Shown: piece by piece, positions 54,376-63,987 of the stretch | Position numbering within the stretch: the stretch's first letter is position 1 | How the letters are laid out: each line of letters begins with the position of its first letter | Source: R-RK-3 sp031399085 | Lineage (GTDB): Bacteria; Pseudomonadota; Alphaproteobacteria; Rhizobiales; Rhodomicrobiaceae | Assembly: GCA_031399085.1 (NCBI GenBank) | Contig: JANNOQ010000082.1 | Coordinates: 62,001 to 126,000, forward strand | Direction: 5' to 3' | DNA: 64,000 nt | The notes under the pieces: generated by a model | Databases searched by the model: none | Seen by the model: the letters and a program-made list of their open reading frames with translations, nothing else | Told to the model about the DNA's origin: nothing | Translations under genes and position numbers: made by a program

Positions 54376-54957
54376 TTAGAGGCTGCGCTCGTGCGTCACA
54401 GCCGTGCCAGCCGGGACTTTGGTGGGCTCGATGACCGCTTTGGCAATGGGCTCCCCGGTTGGGCAAGCTGTGATCGCGAGGTCGATCGTCGGCATATCCT
54501 CCGCCGGTTTTCCGGTCACCGCCGGGCGGGCGCCCATGATGCGGAACGAGAATGTCTGCCCCGCCTTTGTGGTGAGCGTCATGCAGCCGCCGGCCGATAG
54601 CCGGTCCCATGCGGCGGGCGCAACGTTGGGCAGCGGCCCGCCAGCTTCGACTTGGGCGGAGGCGGCCTGCGTTGGCAGCGAGGAAAATGTCTCCCCACCT
54701 ATTGCGGTGAGAAATGTCATTGGCTGAGTCGCGGCGTCACTGGTCTGCGCTGCGATGCCGAAAAGGTTTGCGGCCGGCAAGGCCTCGATGCCGGCGATCG
54801 AGGCGACGCCAACCAGCCCGGCACGCGGCGAAGTCGCCATCCATAAGGCTATCAAGCTCCCTAACACACCTGTGCCCAAAGCAACCAAGGGCAAGCCCTG
54901 CCTAGCTGCACGAACAATGTTTGAAGGTCGCAATGGGTTAGAGGGCGTCACGACCAT
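54376..54957 (-). CDS. Single-helix membrane protein of unknown function
   Basis: The 193-residue protein starts at ATG 54957 with GGAGGAG upstream. A membrane helix at about residues 21-45 (LPLVALGTGVLGSLIALWMA) is followed by a low-complexity region and a domain with GGCMTLTTKAGQTFSFRIMGARP, which ends in THERSL. Two cysteines. It probably faces the periplasm. I recognise no family. The longer frame back to 55083 has no support. Confidence 0.6.
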   Translation of the reverse strand: MVVTPSNPLRPSNIVRAARQGLPLVALGTGVLGSLIALWMATSPRAGLVGVASIAGIEALPAANLFGIAAQTSDAATQPMTFLTAIGGETFSSLPTQAASAQVEAGGPLPNVAPAAWDRLSAGGCMTLTTKAGQTFSFRIMGARPAVTGKPAEDMPTIDLAITACPTGEPIAKAVIEPTKVPAGTAVTHERSL

Positions 54958-55534
54958 CTGATCTCCTCCGCAGGCAAGAAAAGCGCCGCTTTTCAATATC
55001 GCATCCAGCCTGAACACGATTGGGTGAAAGCGCCCAATGTCCACCGCCACATCACGAAATGATTGTGACAATATACGGACCAATGGATTGTACGAGGGAG
55101 CGAGTCAAGAAACAAGACCGCCTGACGTACGCAAAACCAATCACGTCAGGAGGCCCCGTTGCTTCGGGGCCGCCTTCTGTGTTGCATCAACTGAGCGTGT
55201 GTTTCGACACGGAGATGAGGCACCAACAGCTACGTTCCCTAAAGACAATTCCCTTATAGCATTCTCACGGCGCGGCACAAACCAAACTAGTCAAAAGTTC
55301 CACAAGCTTTCACAAAATAGGCTTTTCGTTTGATAACTGTAACTCAAACTACGCACATTCATATTTGTGTCCGAATCACCAAAACGGGATGGTCAATACC
55401 GTGTATCTATGCAACTTATAGTTGTGTAAATTTGTAATACGGCGAAATTGAGATCGCAATTGTCAACGTGTCTCAGCGTCGTACAATCTGTTTGAACGCA
55501 AGCTGAACGGCGCTAAACCTTGCAGATTAATCAA
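54958..55534. other. 577-base AT-rich intergenic region downstream of groEL
   Basis: No convincing gene is seen. The right half is much more AT-rich than the rest of the window. A hairpin lies at 55152-55171. The small frames within it lack ribosome sites and similarity. A small RNA cannot be ruled out. Confidence 0.5.
55152..55171. other. GC-rich hairpin of unknown role
   Basis: GGCCCCG and CGGGGCC form a perfect seven-pair stem with a TTGCTT loop. On neither strand does a T-run directly follow, so it is not a classic terminator. It could be part of a small RNA. Confidence 0.35.
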
Positions 55535-55568
55535 AACCGGCCGCCAGAATAAACACTGGCGGCCGGTT
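55535..55568 (-). terminator. Rho-independent terminator of groEL
   Basis: AACCGGCCGCCAG and CTGGCGGCCGGTT form a perfect thirteen-pair stem around an eight-base loop. On the minus strand the stem runs into TTTTGATT. It lies 38 bases past the groEL stop. Confidence 0.9.
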
Positions 55569-55605
55569 GCAAAACTAAGGCAGATGTCTTGCGGCGGAGG
55601 GTGAT

Positions 55606-57273
55606 TTACATCATCCCGTCCATGCCACCCATGCCACCCATTCCCCCCATGCCGCCCATGCCGCCGCCCATGCCTCCACCCGAGGCGTCCTTGCGCTTAG
55701 GCGCATCGGCGACACCGGCTTCCGTTGTGATGAACATCGAGGCAATCGAGGCCGCATCTTGAAGCGCGGTCAGCACGACCTTGGCAGGGTCGATGATGCC
55801 GGCTTCGATCATGTCGACATATTCGTTGGTCTGCGCATCGTAGCCGAAGCTGTCCTTCTTGTTCTCGAGCAGCTTGCCAACGACGATCGATCCTTCAACG
55901 CCGGCATTCTCGGCGATCTGACGGGCCGGCGTTTGCAGCGCGCGGCGGATGATGTTGATGCCGACATCCTGGTCCTCATTGTCGCCCTTGACTGTAATCG
56001 CGGCGGCCGCGCGCAAAAGCGCAACTCCGCCGCCCGCAACGATGCCATCCTCGACGGCCGCGCGAGTGGCGTTCAGCGCATCGTCCACCCGGTCCTTCTT
56101 CTCTTTCACCTCGCTCTCGGTGGCGCCGCCGACGCGGATCACCGCAACGCCGCCCGCCAGCTTGGCCAGACGCTCCTGCAGCTTCTCCTTGTCGTAGTCC
56201 GAGGTCGTCTCCTCGATCTGCTGCTTAAGCTGCGAGACGCGCGCCTGAATATCCTTCTTCTTGCCCGCGCCATCGACGATCAGTGTGTTGTCCTTATCAA
56301 TCCGGACACGCTTGGCCTTGCCCAGCATTTTGACAGTGACGTTCTCAAGCTTGATGCCGAGATCCTCCGAGATCACCTCCGCGCCGGTGAGCGTCGCGAT
56401 GTCCTGCAGCATGGCCTTGCGGCGGTCGCCAAATCCAGGAGCCTTGACCGCTGCAACCTTGAGACCGCCGCGCAGCTTGTTGACGACAAGCGTCGCCAAA
56501 GCTTCGCCTTCAACGTCTTCCGCAATGATCAACAGCGGACGGCCGGATTGCACCACGGCTTCCAGCACCGGCAGCATGGCTTGCAGGTTCGACAGCTTCT
56601 TCTCGTTGATGAGGATCAGCGGATCGTCCAGCTCGCAGACCATTTTTTCGGCATTGGTGATGAAATAAGGCGAGATATAGCCGCGGTCGAATTGCATTCC
56701 CTCGACGACATCCAGCTCGCTGTCGAGGCTCTTGGCCTCTTCCACCGTGATGACGCCCTCATTGCCGACCCTCTTCATCGCCTCGGCGATCATATTGCCG
56801 ACCGAGGCGTCGCCATTCGCCGAGATCTTGCCGACCTGCGCGATTTCAGCCGAGGAGGAAACCTTCTTGGCTTTTTTCTTCACCGCAATGACCACGTCGG
56901 CGACGGCCTTGTCGATGCCGCGCTTTAAATCCATCGGGTTCATACCGGCGGCCACCGCCTTCAAGCCTTCTTTGACAATGGTGTGGGCCAGTAGCGTGGC
57001 GGTCGTGGTGCCGTCACCCGCCTTGTCGTTAGTCTTGGAGGCGACCTCGCGCAAAAGCTGCGCGCCCATATTCTCAAACTTGTCTTCCAGCTCGATTTCC
57101 TTGGCGACGGTTACGCCGTCCTTGGTCGAACGAGGGCCGCCGAACGATTTGTCTAGGATGACATTGCGCCCCTTCGGTCCCAGCGTGACCTTGACGGCAT
57201 TGGCGAGCACGTCGACGCCGCGCATCATGCGGTCGCGGGCGTCGGTGGAAAAGCGGACGGTTTTCGCGGACAT
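55606..57273 (-). CDS. groL: 60 kDa chaperonin GroEL
   Basis: The 555-residue protein is a full-length GroEL. It starts MSAKTVRFSTDARDRMMRGVD and shows LGPKGRNVILDKSFG, the ATP site AGDGTTTATLLAH, the signature AAVEDGIVAGGGVALLRA, and the C-terminal Gly-Gly-Met repeat tail. It folds proteins in a double ring with GroES. It follows groES in the same operon, under CIRCE control. Confidence 0.98.
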   Translation of the reverse strand: MSAKTVRFSTDARDRMMRGVDVLANAVKVTLGPKGRNVILDKSFGGPRSTKDGVTVAKEIELEDKFENMGAQLLREVASKTNDKAGDGTTTATLLAHTIVKEGLKAVAAGMNPMDLKRGIDKAVADVVIAVKKKAKKVSSSAEIAQVGKISANGDASVGNMIAEAMKRVGNEGVITVEEAKSLDSELDVVEGMQFDRGYISPYFITNAEKMVCELDDPLILINEKKLSNLQAMLPVLEAVVQSGRPLLIIAEDVEGEALATLVVNKLRGGLKVAAVKAPGFGDRRKAMLQDIATLTGAEVISEDLGIKLENVTVKMLGKAKRVRIDKDNTLIVDGAGKKKDIQARVSQLKQQIEETTSDYDKEKLQERLAKLAGGVAVIRVGGATESEVKEKKDRVDDALNATRAAVEDGIVAGGGVALLRAAAAITVKGDNEDQDVGINIIRRALQTPARQIAENAGVEGSIVVGKLLENKKDSFGYDAQTNEYVDMIEAGIIDPAKVVLTALQDAASIASMFITTEAGVADAPKRKDASGGGMGGGMGGMGGMGGMGGMDGMM

Positions 57274-57388
57274 TTGGAACTCTTTCGTAATTGTAAAAGG
57301 AATGGAGCGGCGGCGATCGGCTGGAGCCGGCCCGCGGCGTGGACGCCCGCGTTTTGCGCGTGACGCCCGGCCTAGACTGCGCCGTAAG

Positions 57389-57676
57389 CTAGTTCAGCAC
57401 ACCCATGATGTCGGACTCCTTCATGATCAGGAGATCGACGCCGTCGATCTTGACCTCGGTGCCCGACCATTTACCGAAAAGCACTTTGTCGCCGGCCCTG
57501 ACGTCGAGCGCAATCAGCTCGTTGTCATCGCCGCGAGCGCCGGGGCCGACGGCGATCACTTCGCCCTGCTGCGGCTTTTCGGCGGCGGTATCGGGGATAA
57601 TAATCCCGCCTTTGGTTTTGGTTTCTTCTTCGACGCGCTTAACCACGACCCGGTCATGAAGCGGACGGAACTTCAT
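57389..57676 (-). CDS. groES: 10 kDa co-chaperonin GroES
   Basis: The 95-residue protein starts at ATG 57676 (MKFRPLHDRVVVKR), with GGGAGA upstream. It has the mobile loop ETKTKGGIIIPDTAAEKPQQGEV and KVLFGKWSGTEVKIDG. It caps the GroEL ring. The gene is first in the groESL operon, 116 bases before groEL. CIRCE lies 50 bases upstream. Confidence 0.97.
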   Translation of the reverse strand: MKFRPLHDRVVVKRVEEETKTKGGIIIPDTAAEKPQQGEVIAVGPGARGDDNELIALDVRAGDKVLFGKWSGTEVKIDGVDLLIMKESDIMGVLN

Positions 57677-57725
57677 TTCACATCTCCCGCAATTGGGTAA
57701 ATCCTCCACGAGGCGGGTGTGCCGC

Positions 57726-57752
57726 CTGGCACTCATTGTATTCGAGTGCTAG
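57726..57752. promoter_or_regulatory. CIRCE operator of groESL
   Basis: CTGGCACTC, nine bases, GAGTGCTAG is a near-perfect copy of the CIRCE inverted repeat (TTAGCACTC-N9-GAGTGCTAA). It lies just upstream of groES. The repressor HrcA, not in the window, should bind here and release on heat shock. Confidence 0.95.
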
Positions 57753-57928
57753 CCCGGCTTAGTGGAAGCGGCCCGCCATTGTCAAGACGATAGAAGCCGT
57801 TCGCGCATTCAAGCGCTGTTTCCGGGCTTCGGCGCGTTGAATTATCAAGCGCCTCGATTACGGCCAGGAAAATAAAAATGTGCAAACTCCGGTGTTCCTC
57901 TCGCACCCGCGGGTTGGAAGCCTTATCC

Positions 57929-58975
57929 ATGTATCGAATGCGTTTTTTAATGAAATGGCAGTTTCTTATGCGATTTTTTTCATGTGCCGTCTGCATTGCT
58001 CTTAGCCTCATTGCCCCATTGGCCCTCCCCGCCAGCGCCGAAACACGCCAGTTGGTTCTCATTCACGCGGGCGCCGCCGGCTCGCTCTACGAGATCAGCG
58101 CCAATGAATTTGCTCAGCGGGTCAATCAGCGGCTACCTGGCCTCTACCGGATCGCCGTCACATCCGACCCAGAGCTTGGCGACAGCCCGGCATTGCTCGA
58201 CGAAGTCAAAAACGGCGGGGCGGCGTTCGCACTGTCTTCCTCTGGGATGATTTCGATCAGTGACGCATTTGGCATTTTCGAGCTGCCGTTCCTAATCCGG
58301 GATCGCGCCCAGATCCGCAATGCCGGCGCGGCGCTGCTGGAAAACTATCTTCAGCCGGCGGCGGCGAAAAAAGGTTTTCAAATCCTCGCCATATGGGAAA
58401 ACGGTTTCCGGCAAATAACCAACGGCGTCCGCCGCATCGCCCATCCCGACGATCTGCTGGGTTTGAGGTTGGCGATTCCCGCCAATCCCTGGCGTGAGAA
58501 AGTGGTCCGCGCCTTTGGCGCAACTCCAGTACCAATGGCCTCGCGCGCGTTGAAGGAGGCGCTGCGCAGGCGGATCGCCGACGGCCAGGAAGCACCGCTC
58601 GCCGAGATTGGCGCATTCGAGCTTGCCGGGGTGCAACGGCATTTGTCGATGTCCGATCATCTCTACAGCCCGGCCTTTCTTGTCGCCAGCCAGGCGCAGT
58701 TGGACAACCTGCCCGCCCCGGTGCGCGCCATCATCGCGGCGGAAGCGCTTACGATGGAACGCCGTGTTGCCAATATCGCGATCGAGATGGAGAGTGGTCT
58801 TATCGATGAGCTCGACCGCGTGATGGCGATCAGCCATGTCGATATCGAAGCCTTCAGGGCGGCGAGCCGGACGGTCTATGGCGATTTTGTGCGGGCGGTG
58901 CCAGGCGGAGCGAAGATGATTGAAATCGTCACCTCGCCGCGCGACATCACCGCGTCCGGGAAGACGACGCAATAA
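57929..58975 (+). CDS. TRAP-type (DctP-family) solute-binding protein
   Basis: The 348-residue protein has a signal peptide (FFSCAVCIALSLIAPLALPASA, then E). The mature part follows the DctP fold: ANEFAQRVNQRLPGLYRIAVTSDPELGDSPALLDEVKNGGAAFAL, then FELPFLIRD, ANPWREKVVRAFGATPVPM and the late LYSPAFLVASQAQLDNLP. These periplasmic proteins capture carboxylates for TRAP transporters. No DctQ/DctM genes flank it, so the transporter is elsewhere or absent. The start is uncertain (ATG 57929, 57950 or 57968). Confidence 0.85.
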   Translation: MYRMRFLMKWQFLMRFFSCAVCIALSLIAPLALPASAETRQLVLIHAGAAGSLYEISANEFAQRVNQRLPGLYRIAVTSDPELGDSPALLDEVKNGGAAFALSSSGMISISDAFGIFELPFLIRDRAQIRNAGAALLENYLQPAAAKKGFQILAIWENGFRQITNGVRRIAHPDDLLGLRLAIPANPWREKVVRAFGATPVPMASRALKEALRRRIADGQEAPLAEIGAFELAGVQRHLSMSDHLYSPAFLVASQAQLDNLPAPVRAIIAAEALTMERRVANIAIEMESGLIDELDRVMAISHVDIEAFRAASRTVYGDFVRAVPGGAKMIEIVTSPRDITASGKTTQ

Positions 58976-59086
58976 GTGTGCATCGCAAGCATTGCGGCTA
59001 ACGCGATGACGCCTGATTTTGCTTGCGACTAGCGGCCTGCGCGCCTAGTTTCGGGGTGCCCCGTCCCACGATATTTGGAGGTTTCC

Positions 59087-60289
59087 ATGGGCCTGATCGC
59101 CGATGCGCTCGACCGCGTGCAGACGTCCCAGACCATCGCCGTCACCACGAAAGCGCGCGAGCTGAAAGCCGCCGGTCAGGACGTGATTGGCCTTGGCGCA
59201 GGCGAGCCGGACTTCGATACGCCGGACAATATCAAAGAGGCCGCGATCGAGGCGATCCGCGCGGGCAAGACGAAATACACCAATGTCGAAGGCATCCCGG
59301 AGCTGAAGGAGGCCATTTGCCGCAAATTCCAGCGCGAGAACGGCCTTAATTACAAACCGAGCCAAGTGATTGTCTCGCCGGGCGGGAAAAAAATCATCTT
59401 TAACGCGATGATGGCGACGCTCAATCCCGGCGACGAGGTCGTGATCCCAGCGCCCTATTGGGTGTCCTATCCCGACATCGTGCAGCTCGTCGGCGGCACG
59501 CCGGTGGTCGTCGCGGCGACGCTGGAAGATAAGTTTAAACTCCGCGCCGAAGCACTCGACAAGGCGATTACGCCGAAAACCAAATGGCTGATTTTCAACC
59601 ATCCCTCCAACCCAACCGGCGCGGCCTATTCGCGCGCGGAGCTGAAGGCGCTGACCGATGTCTTGATGCGCCACCCCCAGGTCTGGGTGCTGACCGACGA
59701 TATGTATGAGCATCTGGTCTACGACGATTATGAATTCGTCACGCCCGCGCAGGTCGAGCCGGGCTTGTATGAGCGCACGCTGACAATGAACGGCGTCTCC
59801 AAAGCCTACGCAATGACGGGCTGGCGCATTGGCTACGCCGCTGGCCCCGAGACGCTCATCAAGGCGATGACAAAGCTGCAATCGCAGACGACGTCAAATG
59901 CGGCCTCGATTAGCCAGTGGGCCTCGGTCGAGGCATTGAACGGGCCGCAGGATTTTCTGAAAGAGCGCGCGGCAGTATTCCAGGAACGGCGCGATCTCGT
60001 CGTCTCCATGCTCAACCAGGCCAAAGGCATCGACTGCCCGACCCCTGAGGGGGCCTTTTATGTCTACCCCTCCTGTAAAGGCTGTCTTGGCAAAACCAGC
60101 GGCAAGGGCAAGCGGATCGACACCGACGAGGATTTCGTCACCGCGCTGCTTGAGGAAGAAGGCATCGCAGTGGTGCAAGGCGCAGCTTTCGGGCTATCGC
60201 CTTTCTTCCGGATTTCCTACGCAACCTCAACCGAAGCACTGGAAGAATCCTGCCGGCGCATTCAACGCTTCTGTGCGGAACTTCGGTGA
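59087..60289 (+). CDS. aatA: Aspartate aminotransferase (class I, PLP-dependent)
   Basis: The 400-residue enzyme transfers amino groups between aspartate and 2-oxoglutarate. It has VIGLGAGEPDFDTPD, PYWVSYPD, FNHPSNPTGAAYS, and the PLP lysine in NGVSKAYAMTGWRIGY, with FFRISYATS near the end (substrate Arg). This is the Igamma-type of alphaproteobacteria. TTGGAGG precedes ATG 59087. A monocistronic transcript seems likely. Confidence 0.93.
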   Translation: MGLIADALDRVQTSQTIAVTTKARELKAAGQDVIGLGAGEPDFDTPDNIKEAAIEAIRAGKTKYTNVEGIPELKEAICRKFQRENGLNYKPSQVIVSPGGKKIIFNAMMATLNPGDEVVIPAPYWVSYPDIVQLVGGTPVVVAATLEDKFKLRAEALDKAITPKTKWLIFNHPSNPTGAAYSRAELKALTDVLMRHPQVWVLTDDMYEHLVYDDYEFVTPAQVEPGLYERTLTMNGVSKAYAMTGWRIGYAAGPETLIKAMTKLQSQTTSNAASISQWASVEALNGPQDFLKERAAVFQERRDLVVSMLNQAKGIDCPTPEGAFYVYPSCKGCLGKTSGKGKRIDTDEDFVTALLEEEGIAVVQGAAFGLSPFFRISYATSTEALEESCRRIQRFCAELR

Positions 60290-60292
60290 TTG

Positions 60293-60774
60293 GGGGAAAG
60301 CGAATTTCAAACGCCAAGCAAATCCCGAATTCGAGTCAGCGGATGAACGTCTGCATCATGGATTGGGCGGGCGTTGACGGTCGCAACGCGGTCAACTGGG
60401 CGTCTGTCAACGAGGAAGCGCGGGGGCGGGCCGAAATATTCTTCGTCCAAAATATCTAACTCCCGCACGTCGAAACCGTTCATCATCGTCATGACTGTAA
60501 CTCCGAATTGACGGCCCCTTGCGAGGCCCTGCTTGCTAAGTGAATGCCGGAATTGGCGAATCGTTCCGAATGCGTTAATCCAGCGTCAATCAAAAAGACG
60601 CCGCCAGTATAGTCCGAACCGATAAGCAGCCCGTTAACGACGCGGGCAAGCAACAGCGGACAAGCAAAAAATCGCGTCCGCGGAAACCATGTTCGGTCCG
60701 AACGTTTCTCAACGTTACCGCACCGATAAGCCGGGCGCGCTCTTTCCAGGCCTTGGCGAACTGGGGGACACCCT
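60293..60774. other. Intergenic region between aatA and the AI-2E-family gene
   Basis: Apart from the possible 61-residue frame on the minus strand, I see nothing that looks like a gene. The promoter of the permease gene should lie near the right end, before GGGGGA at 60763-60768. Confidence 0.45.
60307..60492 (-). CDS. Possible small protein of 61 aa, unknown
   Basis: This small frame has ATG 60492 with GGAG eight bases upstream. It has an acidic-then-basic make-up (LDILDEEYFGPPPRFLVDRRPVDR). I recognise no family, and a chance frame cannot be excluded. It is convergent with the aminotransferase gene. Confidence 0.35.
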   Translation of the reverse strand: MTMMNGFDVRELDILDEEYFGPPPRFLVDRRPVDRVATVNARPIHDADVHPLTRIRDLLGV

Positions 60775-61815
60775 ATGAGCGACTGGATATTTTTACGCCG
60801 CGTGCTGATGGTCACGGGTGTGGTCGGTTTTGCCTTGATAATCTGGCAGGCCTATCAAGCATTTTTGCTGTTGTTCGCCGCGATCCTGATCGCGCTTTTG
60901 CTTGGGCGAGCCACCAAGTTTGTCGAGCGCCATACGCCCCTGCCGCGCCCGTTCGCGCTCTTGCTGGTTGTGCTGCTGATCGTCGGCTCTATCGCGGGGG
61001 TCATCTATCAGTTCGGGGCGCAAATCGCCGGGCAGATGAACGATCTCGCGCAGCGCCTTCCTGGCGCGGTGGATAATCTCGAGCAGCGCTTCGATCTGGG
61101 CGACGTGTCGGGCAAGCTGATGGAGCAGGCTAGGACGAACAGCGGCAGCATTCTCTTCCAAATCACCACGGTCGCCAGTTCCGTTCTGAATGTGTTCGGA
61201 AACCTGATCATCGTCCTCGTCACCGCTGCGTTTTTGGCCGCGCAACCTGATCTCTACCGCCGGGGCGTCTTGAGGCTGTTTCCCGCGGAGCACCGCGATC
61301 TTGCCGGCCAGACCATCGAAGATTCCGGCACGGCGTTGAACCAATGGCTGCTCGGTCAGCTGATCTCGATGGCGCTGGTCGGCATCTTAACGGCATTCGG
61401 GCTTTGGATGATCGGTCTGCCCGCGCCGCTGGCGCTGGGGCTGCTCGCCGCCCTGACCGAATTCGTGCCGATTGTCGGTCCGCTCATCGGCGCGGTCCCG
61501 GCGGTCCTCCTGGCGTTTTCGGTCGATTGGACGATGGTCGCCTGGACGATTGGCGTTTTCGCCGTCGTGCAGCAGCTGGAATCAAACATGATTACACCGC
61601 TCATCCAGCACAGAATGGTGTCGCTGCCGCCCGTCGTCACAATGTTCGCGATTTTAGCGTTCGGCTTGCTCTTCGGACCGCTCGGGCTGTTCCTGGCCAC
61701 GCCGCTCGCGGTGCTGACCTATGTGCTGGTCGCGCGCCTCTATATTCGGGAGCTGCTCGACGAGCCTGCGACAATACCGGGCCAGCAGGCGGCGGCGGAG
61801 AAGGTCGTCGATTGA
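60775..61815 (+). CDS. AI-2E-family (PerM-like) permease
   Basis: The 346-residue membrane protein has about eight helices and the family patterns LLFAAILIALLLGRATKFVERHTPLPR, GLPAPLALGLLAALTEFVPIVGPLIGAVPA, and ITPLIQHRMVSLPPVVTMFAILAFG. Members are called AI-2E transporters after TqsA; their substrates vary. GGGGGA precedes ATG 60775. In some alphaproteobacteria this gene lies beside hdaA, but here it is 15 kb away. Confidence 0.87.
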   Translation: MSDWIFLRRVLMVTGVVGFALIIWQAYQAFLLLFAAILIALLLGRATKFVERHTPLPRPFALLLVVLLIVGSIAGVIYQFGAQIAGQMNDLAQRLPGAVDNLEQRFDLGDVSGKLMEQARTNSGSILFQITTVASSVLNVFGNLIIVLVTAAFLAAQPDLYRRGVLRLFPAEHRDLAGQTIEDSGTALNQWLLGQLISMALVGILTAFGLWMIGLPAPLALGLLAALTEFVPIVGPLIGAVPAVLLAFSVDWTMVAWTIGVFAVVQQLESNMITPLIQHRMVSLPPVVTMFAILAFGLLFGPLGLFLATPLAVLTYVLVARLYIRELLDEPATIPGQQAAAEKVVD

Positions 61816-61848
61816 GGCGAGAACCGTTGCTGCCCGGATGCGGGGCGT

Positions 61849-63987
61849 CTACTCGGCGGCTTCGAGGGAGGTGTAGCCGAGCTGCGCATTGAGCTTGCCC
61901 AGCAACTCCGTCGCCGCCTCGGCGATTACGGTGCCTGGTCCGAAAATCGCCTTGGCGCCGGCTGCGTAGAGCGCGTCATAATCCTGCGGCGGGATAACCC
62001 CGCCGACGGCGACCATGATGTCCGGCCGGCCCTGCGCCGCGAGCTCAGCCTTCAGATCGGGCACCAGCGTCAGATGCGCTGCGGCAAGCGACGACACGCC
62101 GATGATATGCACATCGTTCTCGATGGCTTGCCTCGCGCATTCGCCGGGCGTAGCGAACAGCGCGCCGATATCGACGTCGAAACCGAGATCGGCGAAGGCC
62201 GATGCGATCACCTTCTGGCCACGGTCATGGCCGTCCTGCCCGATCTTGGCGACCAGAATACGCGGACGCCGCCCGTCATGGGCCGCAAAAGCGTCGGTCA
62301 TCGCTAGCACGCGGCGCACATCTTCATTCATATGCCCAAGCTCCTGCCGGTAAACGCCCGAAACCGCGCGCGTTTCAATGCGGTGGCGGCCGAATGCCTT
62401 CTCCATGGCGTCGGAAATCTCCCCGACGGTCGCCTTGGCGCGCGCGGCCTTGATCGACAGATCGAGCAGATTGCCCTGCCCGCTTTCCGCCGCCTGGGTG
62501 ATCGCATGAAGGGTTGCCTGAGTTTCGGCCTGATTGCGTTCCGCACGGAGCCGCCGCAGCTTTTCAATCTGCTTTGCCCTCACCGCCGAGTTATCGACCA
62601 CGAGCACATCGACCGGTCTGTCACTCTCAGGCTTATATTTGTTGACGCCGACAATGGTCTGCGTGCCGCTGTCGATCCGTGCCTGGGTGCGCGCGGCGGC
62701 TTCCTCAATGCGCATTTTCGGCAGCCCGGCCTCGATGGCCTTGGCCATGCCGCCGAGGCTTTCCACCTCCTCGATATGCGCCCAAGCTTTCCGCGCCAGC
62801 TCATAGGTCAGCCGTTCGACGTAGTAGCTGCCGCCCCACGGATCGATGACGCGCGTCGTGCCGGTCTCCTGCGCGATAAAAAGCTGGGTGTTGCGGGCGA
62901 TGCGGGCGGAGAAATCGGTCGGCAAGGCGAGCGCTTCGTCGAGCGCGTTGGTGTGCAGCGATTGCGTGCCGCCATGCGTCGCGGCCAGCGCTTCGATACA
63001 GGTGCGGACGACATTGTTGTAGACGTCTTGCGCGGTCAGGCTCCAGCCGGAGGTCTGGCAGTGCGCGCGCAGCGAAAGCGAGCGCGGGTCTTTCGCGCCC
63101 AGATCCTTCATAATCTTGGCCCACAGCAGCCGGGCGGCGCGCATCTTCGCCACTTCCATGAAGAAGTTCATGCCGATCGCCCAGAAAAACGACAGGCGCG
63201 GCGCGAAATCGTCGATCACAAGACCCGTCTTGATGCCTGCCCGGACATAATCCATGCCGTCGGCGAGGGTATAGCCCAGCTCCAGATCGGCGGTCGCGCC
63301 GGCCTCCTGCATGTGGTACCCGGAGATCGAGATCGAGTTGAATTTAGGCATCTGCTTCGACGTGTAGGCAAAGATGTCCGAAATGATCCGCATCGATGGC
63401 GTCGGCGGATAGATGTAGGTGTTGCGGACCATGAACTCCTTGAGGATGTCGTTCTGGATAGTCCCGACGAGCTTTTCGGGCGGCACGCCTTGTTCTTCCG
63501 CCGCTACAATATAGAGCGCGAGCACCGGCAGCACCGCGCCGTTCATCGTCATCGAGACTGTCATTTCCGAAAGCGGAATGCCGTCGAACAGCGTGCGCAT
63601 GTCATAAATGGAATCGATGGCGACGCCCGCCATGCCGACATCGCCTTTGACGCGCGGATGGTCGCTGTCATAGCCGCGATGGGTGGCGAGATCGAAGGCG
63701 ATGGAGAGGCCCTTTTGGCCCGCCGCCAGATTGCGCCGGTAAAAGGCGTTCGACTCTTCGGCGGTCGAAAACCCCGCATATTGGCGCACCGTCCAGGGCT
63801 GCTGGACATACATCGTCGGGTACGGCCCGCGCAGGAACGGGGCAAGCCCCGGCATGGTGTCGAGAAAATCGAGCCCATCGAGCGCGGTCTGGTCATAGAC
63901 CTGCGCAAGCCGTATACCCTCGGGCGTCAACCAGCCCTCATCCGGTCCGCGCGCGGCCTTGCCAGCCTCGGGAAGCGTCCATTCCAT
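61849..63987 (-). CDS. scpA: Methylmalonyl-CoA mutase
   Basis: The 712-residue enzyme interconverts methylmalonyl-CoA and succinyl-CoA using adenosylcobalamin. It has the catalytic barrel (PTMYVQQPWTVRQYAGFSTAEESN, FDLATHRGYDSDHPR, RAHCQTSGWSLT) and a C-terminal cobalamin domain with KIGQDGHDRG (B12-ligand His). It is a single-chain ScpA/MutB type. The full frame lies inside the window; the start at 63987 is near the edge, and any upstream partner is outside. Confidence 0.96.
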   Translation of the reverse strand: MEWTLPEAGKAARGPDEGWLTPEGIRLAQVYDQTALDGLDFLDTMPGLAPFLRGPYPTMYVQQPWTVRQYAGFSTAEESNAFYRRNLAAGQKGLSIAFDLATHRGYDSDHPRVKGDVGMAGVAIDSIYDMRTLFDGIPLSEMTVSMTMNGAVLPVLALYIVAAEEQGVPPEKLVGTIQNDILKEFMVRNTYIYPPTPSMRIISDIFAYTSKQMPKFNSISISGYHMQEAGATADLELGYTLADGMDYVRAGIKTGLVIDDFAPRLSFFWAIGMNFFMEVAKMRAARLLWAKIMKDLGAKDPRSLSLRAHCQTSGWSLTAQDVYNNVVRTCIEALAATHGGTQSLHTNALDEALALPTDFSARIARNTQLFIAQETGTTRVIDPWGGSYYVERLTYELARKAWAHIEEVESLGGMAKAIEAGLPKMRIEEAAARTQARIDSGTQTIVGVNKYKPESDRPVDVLVVDNSAVRAKQIEKLRRLRAERNQAETQATLHAITQAAESGQGNLLDLSIKAARAKATVGEISDAMEKAFGRHRIETRAVSGVYRQELGHMNEDVRRVLAMTDAFAAHDGRRPRILVAKIGQDGHDRGQKVIASAFADLGFDVDIGALFATPGECARQAIENDVHIIGVSSLAAAHLTLVPDLKAELAAQGRPDIMVAVGGVIPPQDYDALYAAGAKAIFGPGTVIAEAATELLGKLNAQLGYTSLEAAE

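Noticed and set aside
55152..55171. Hairpin as a terminator
   Set aside because: No T-run directly follows the stem on either strand.
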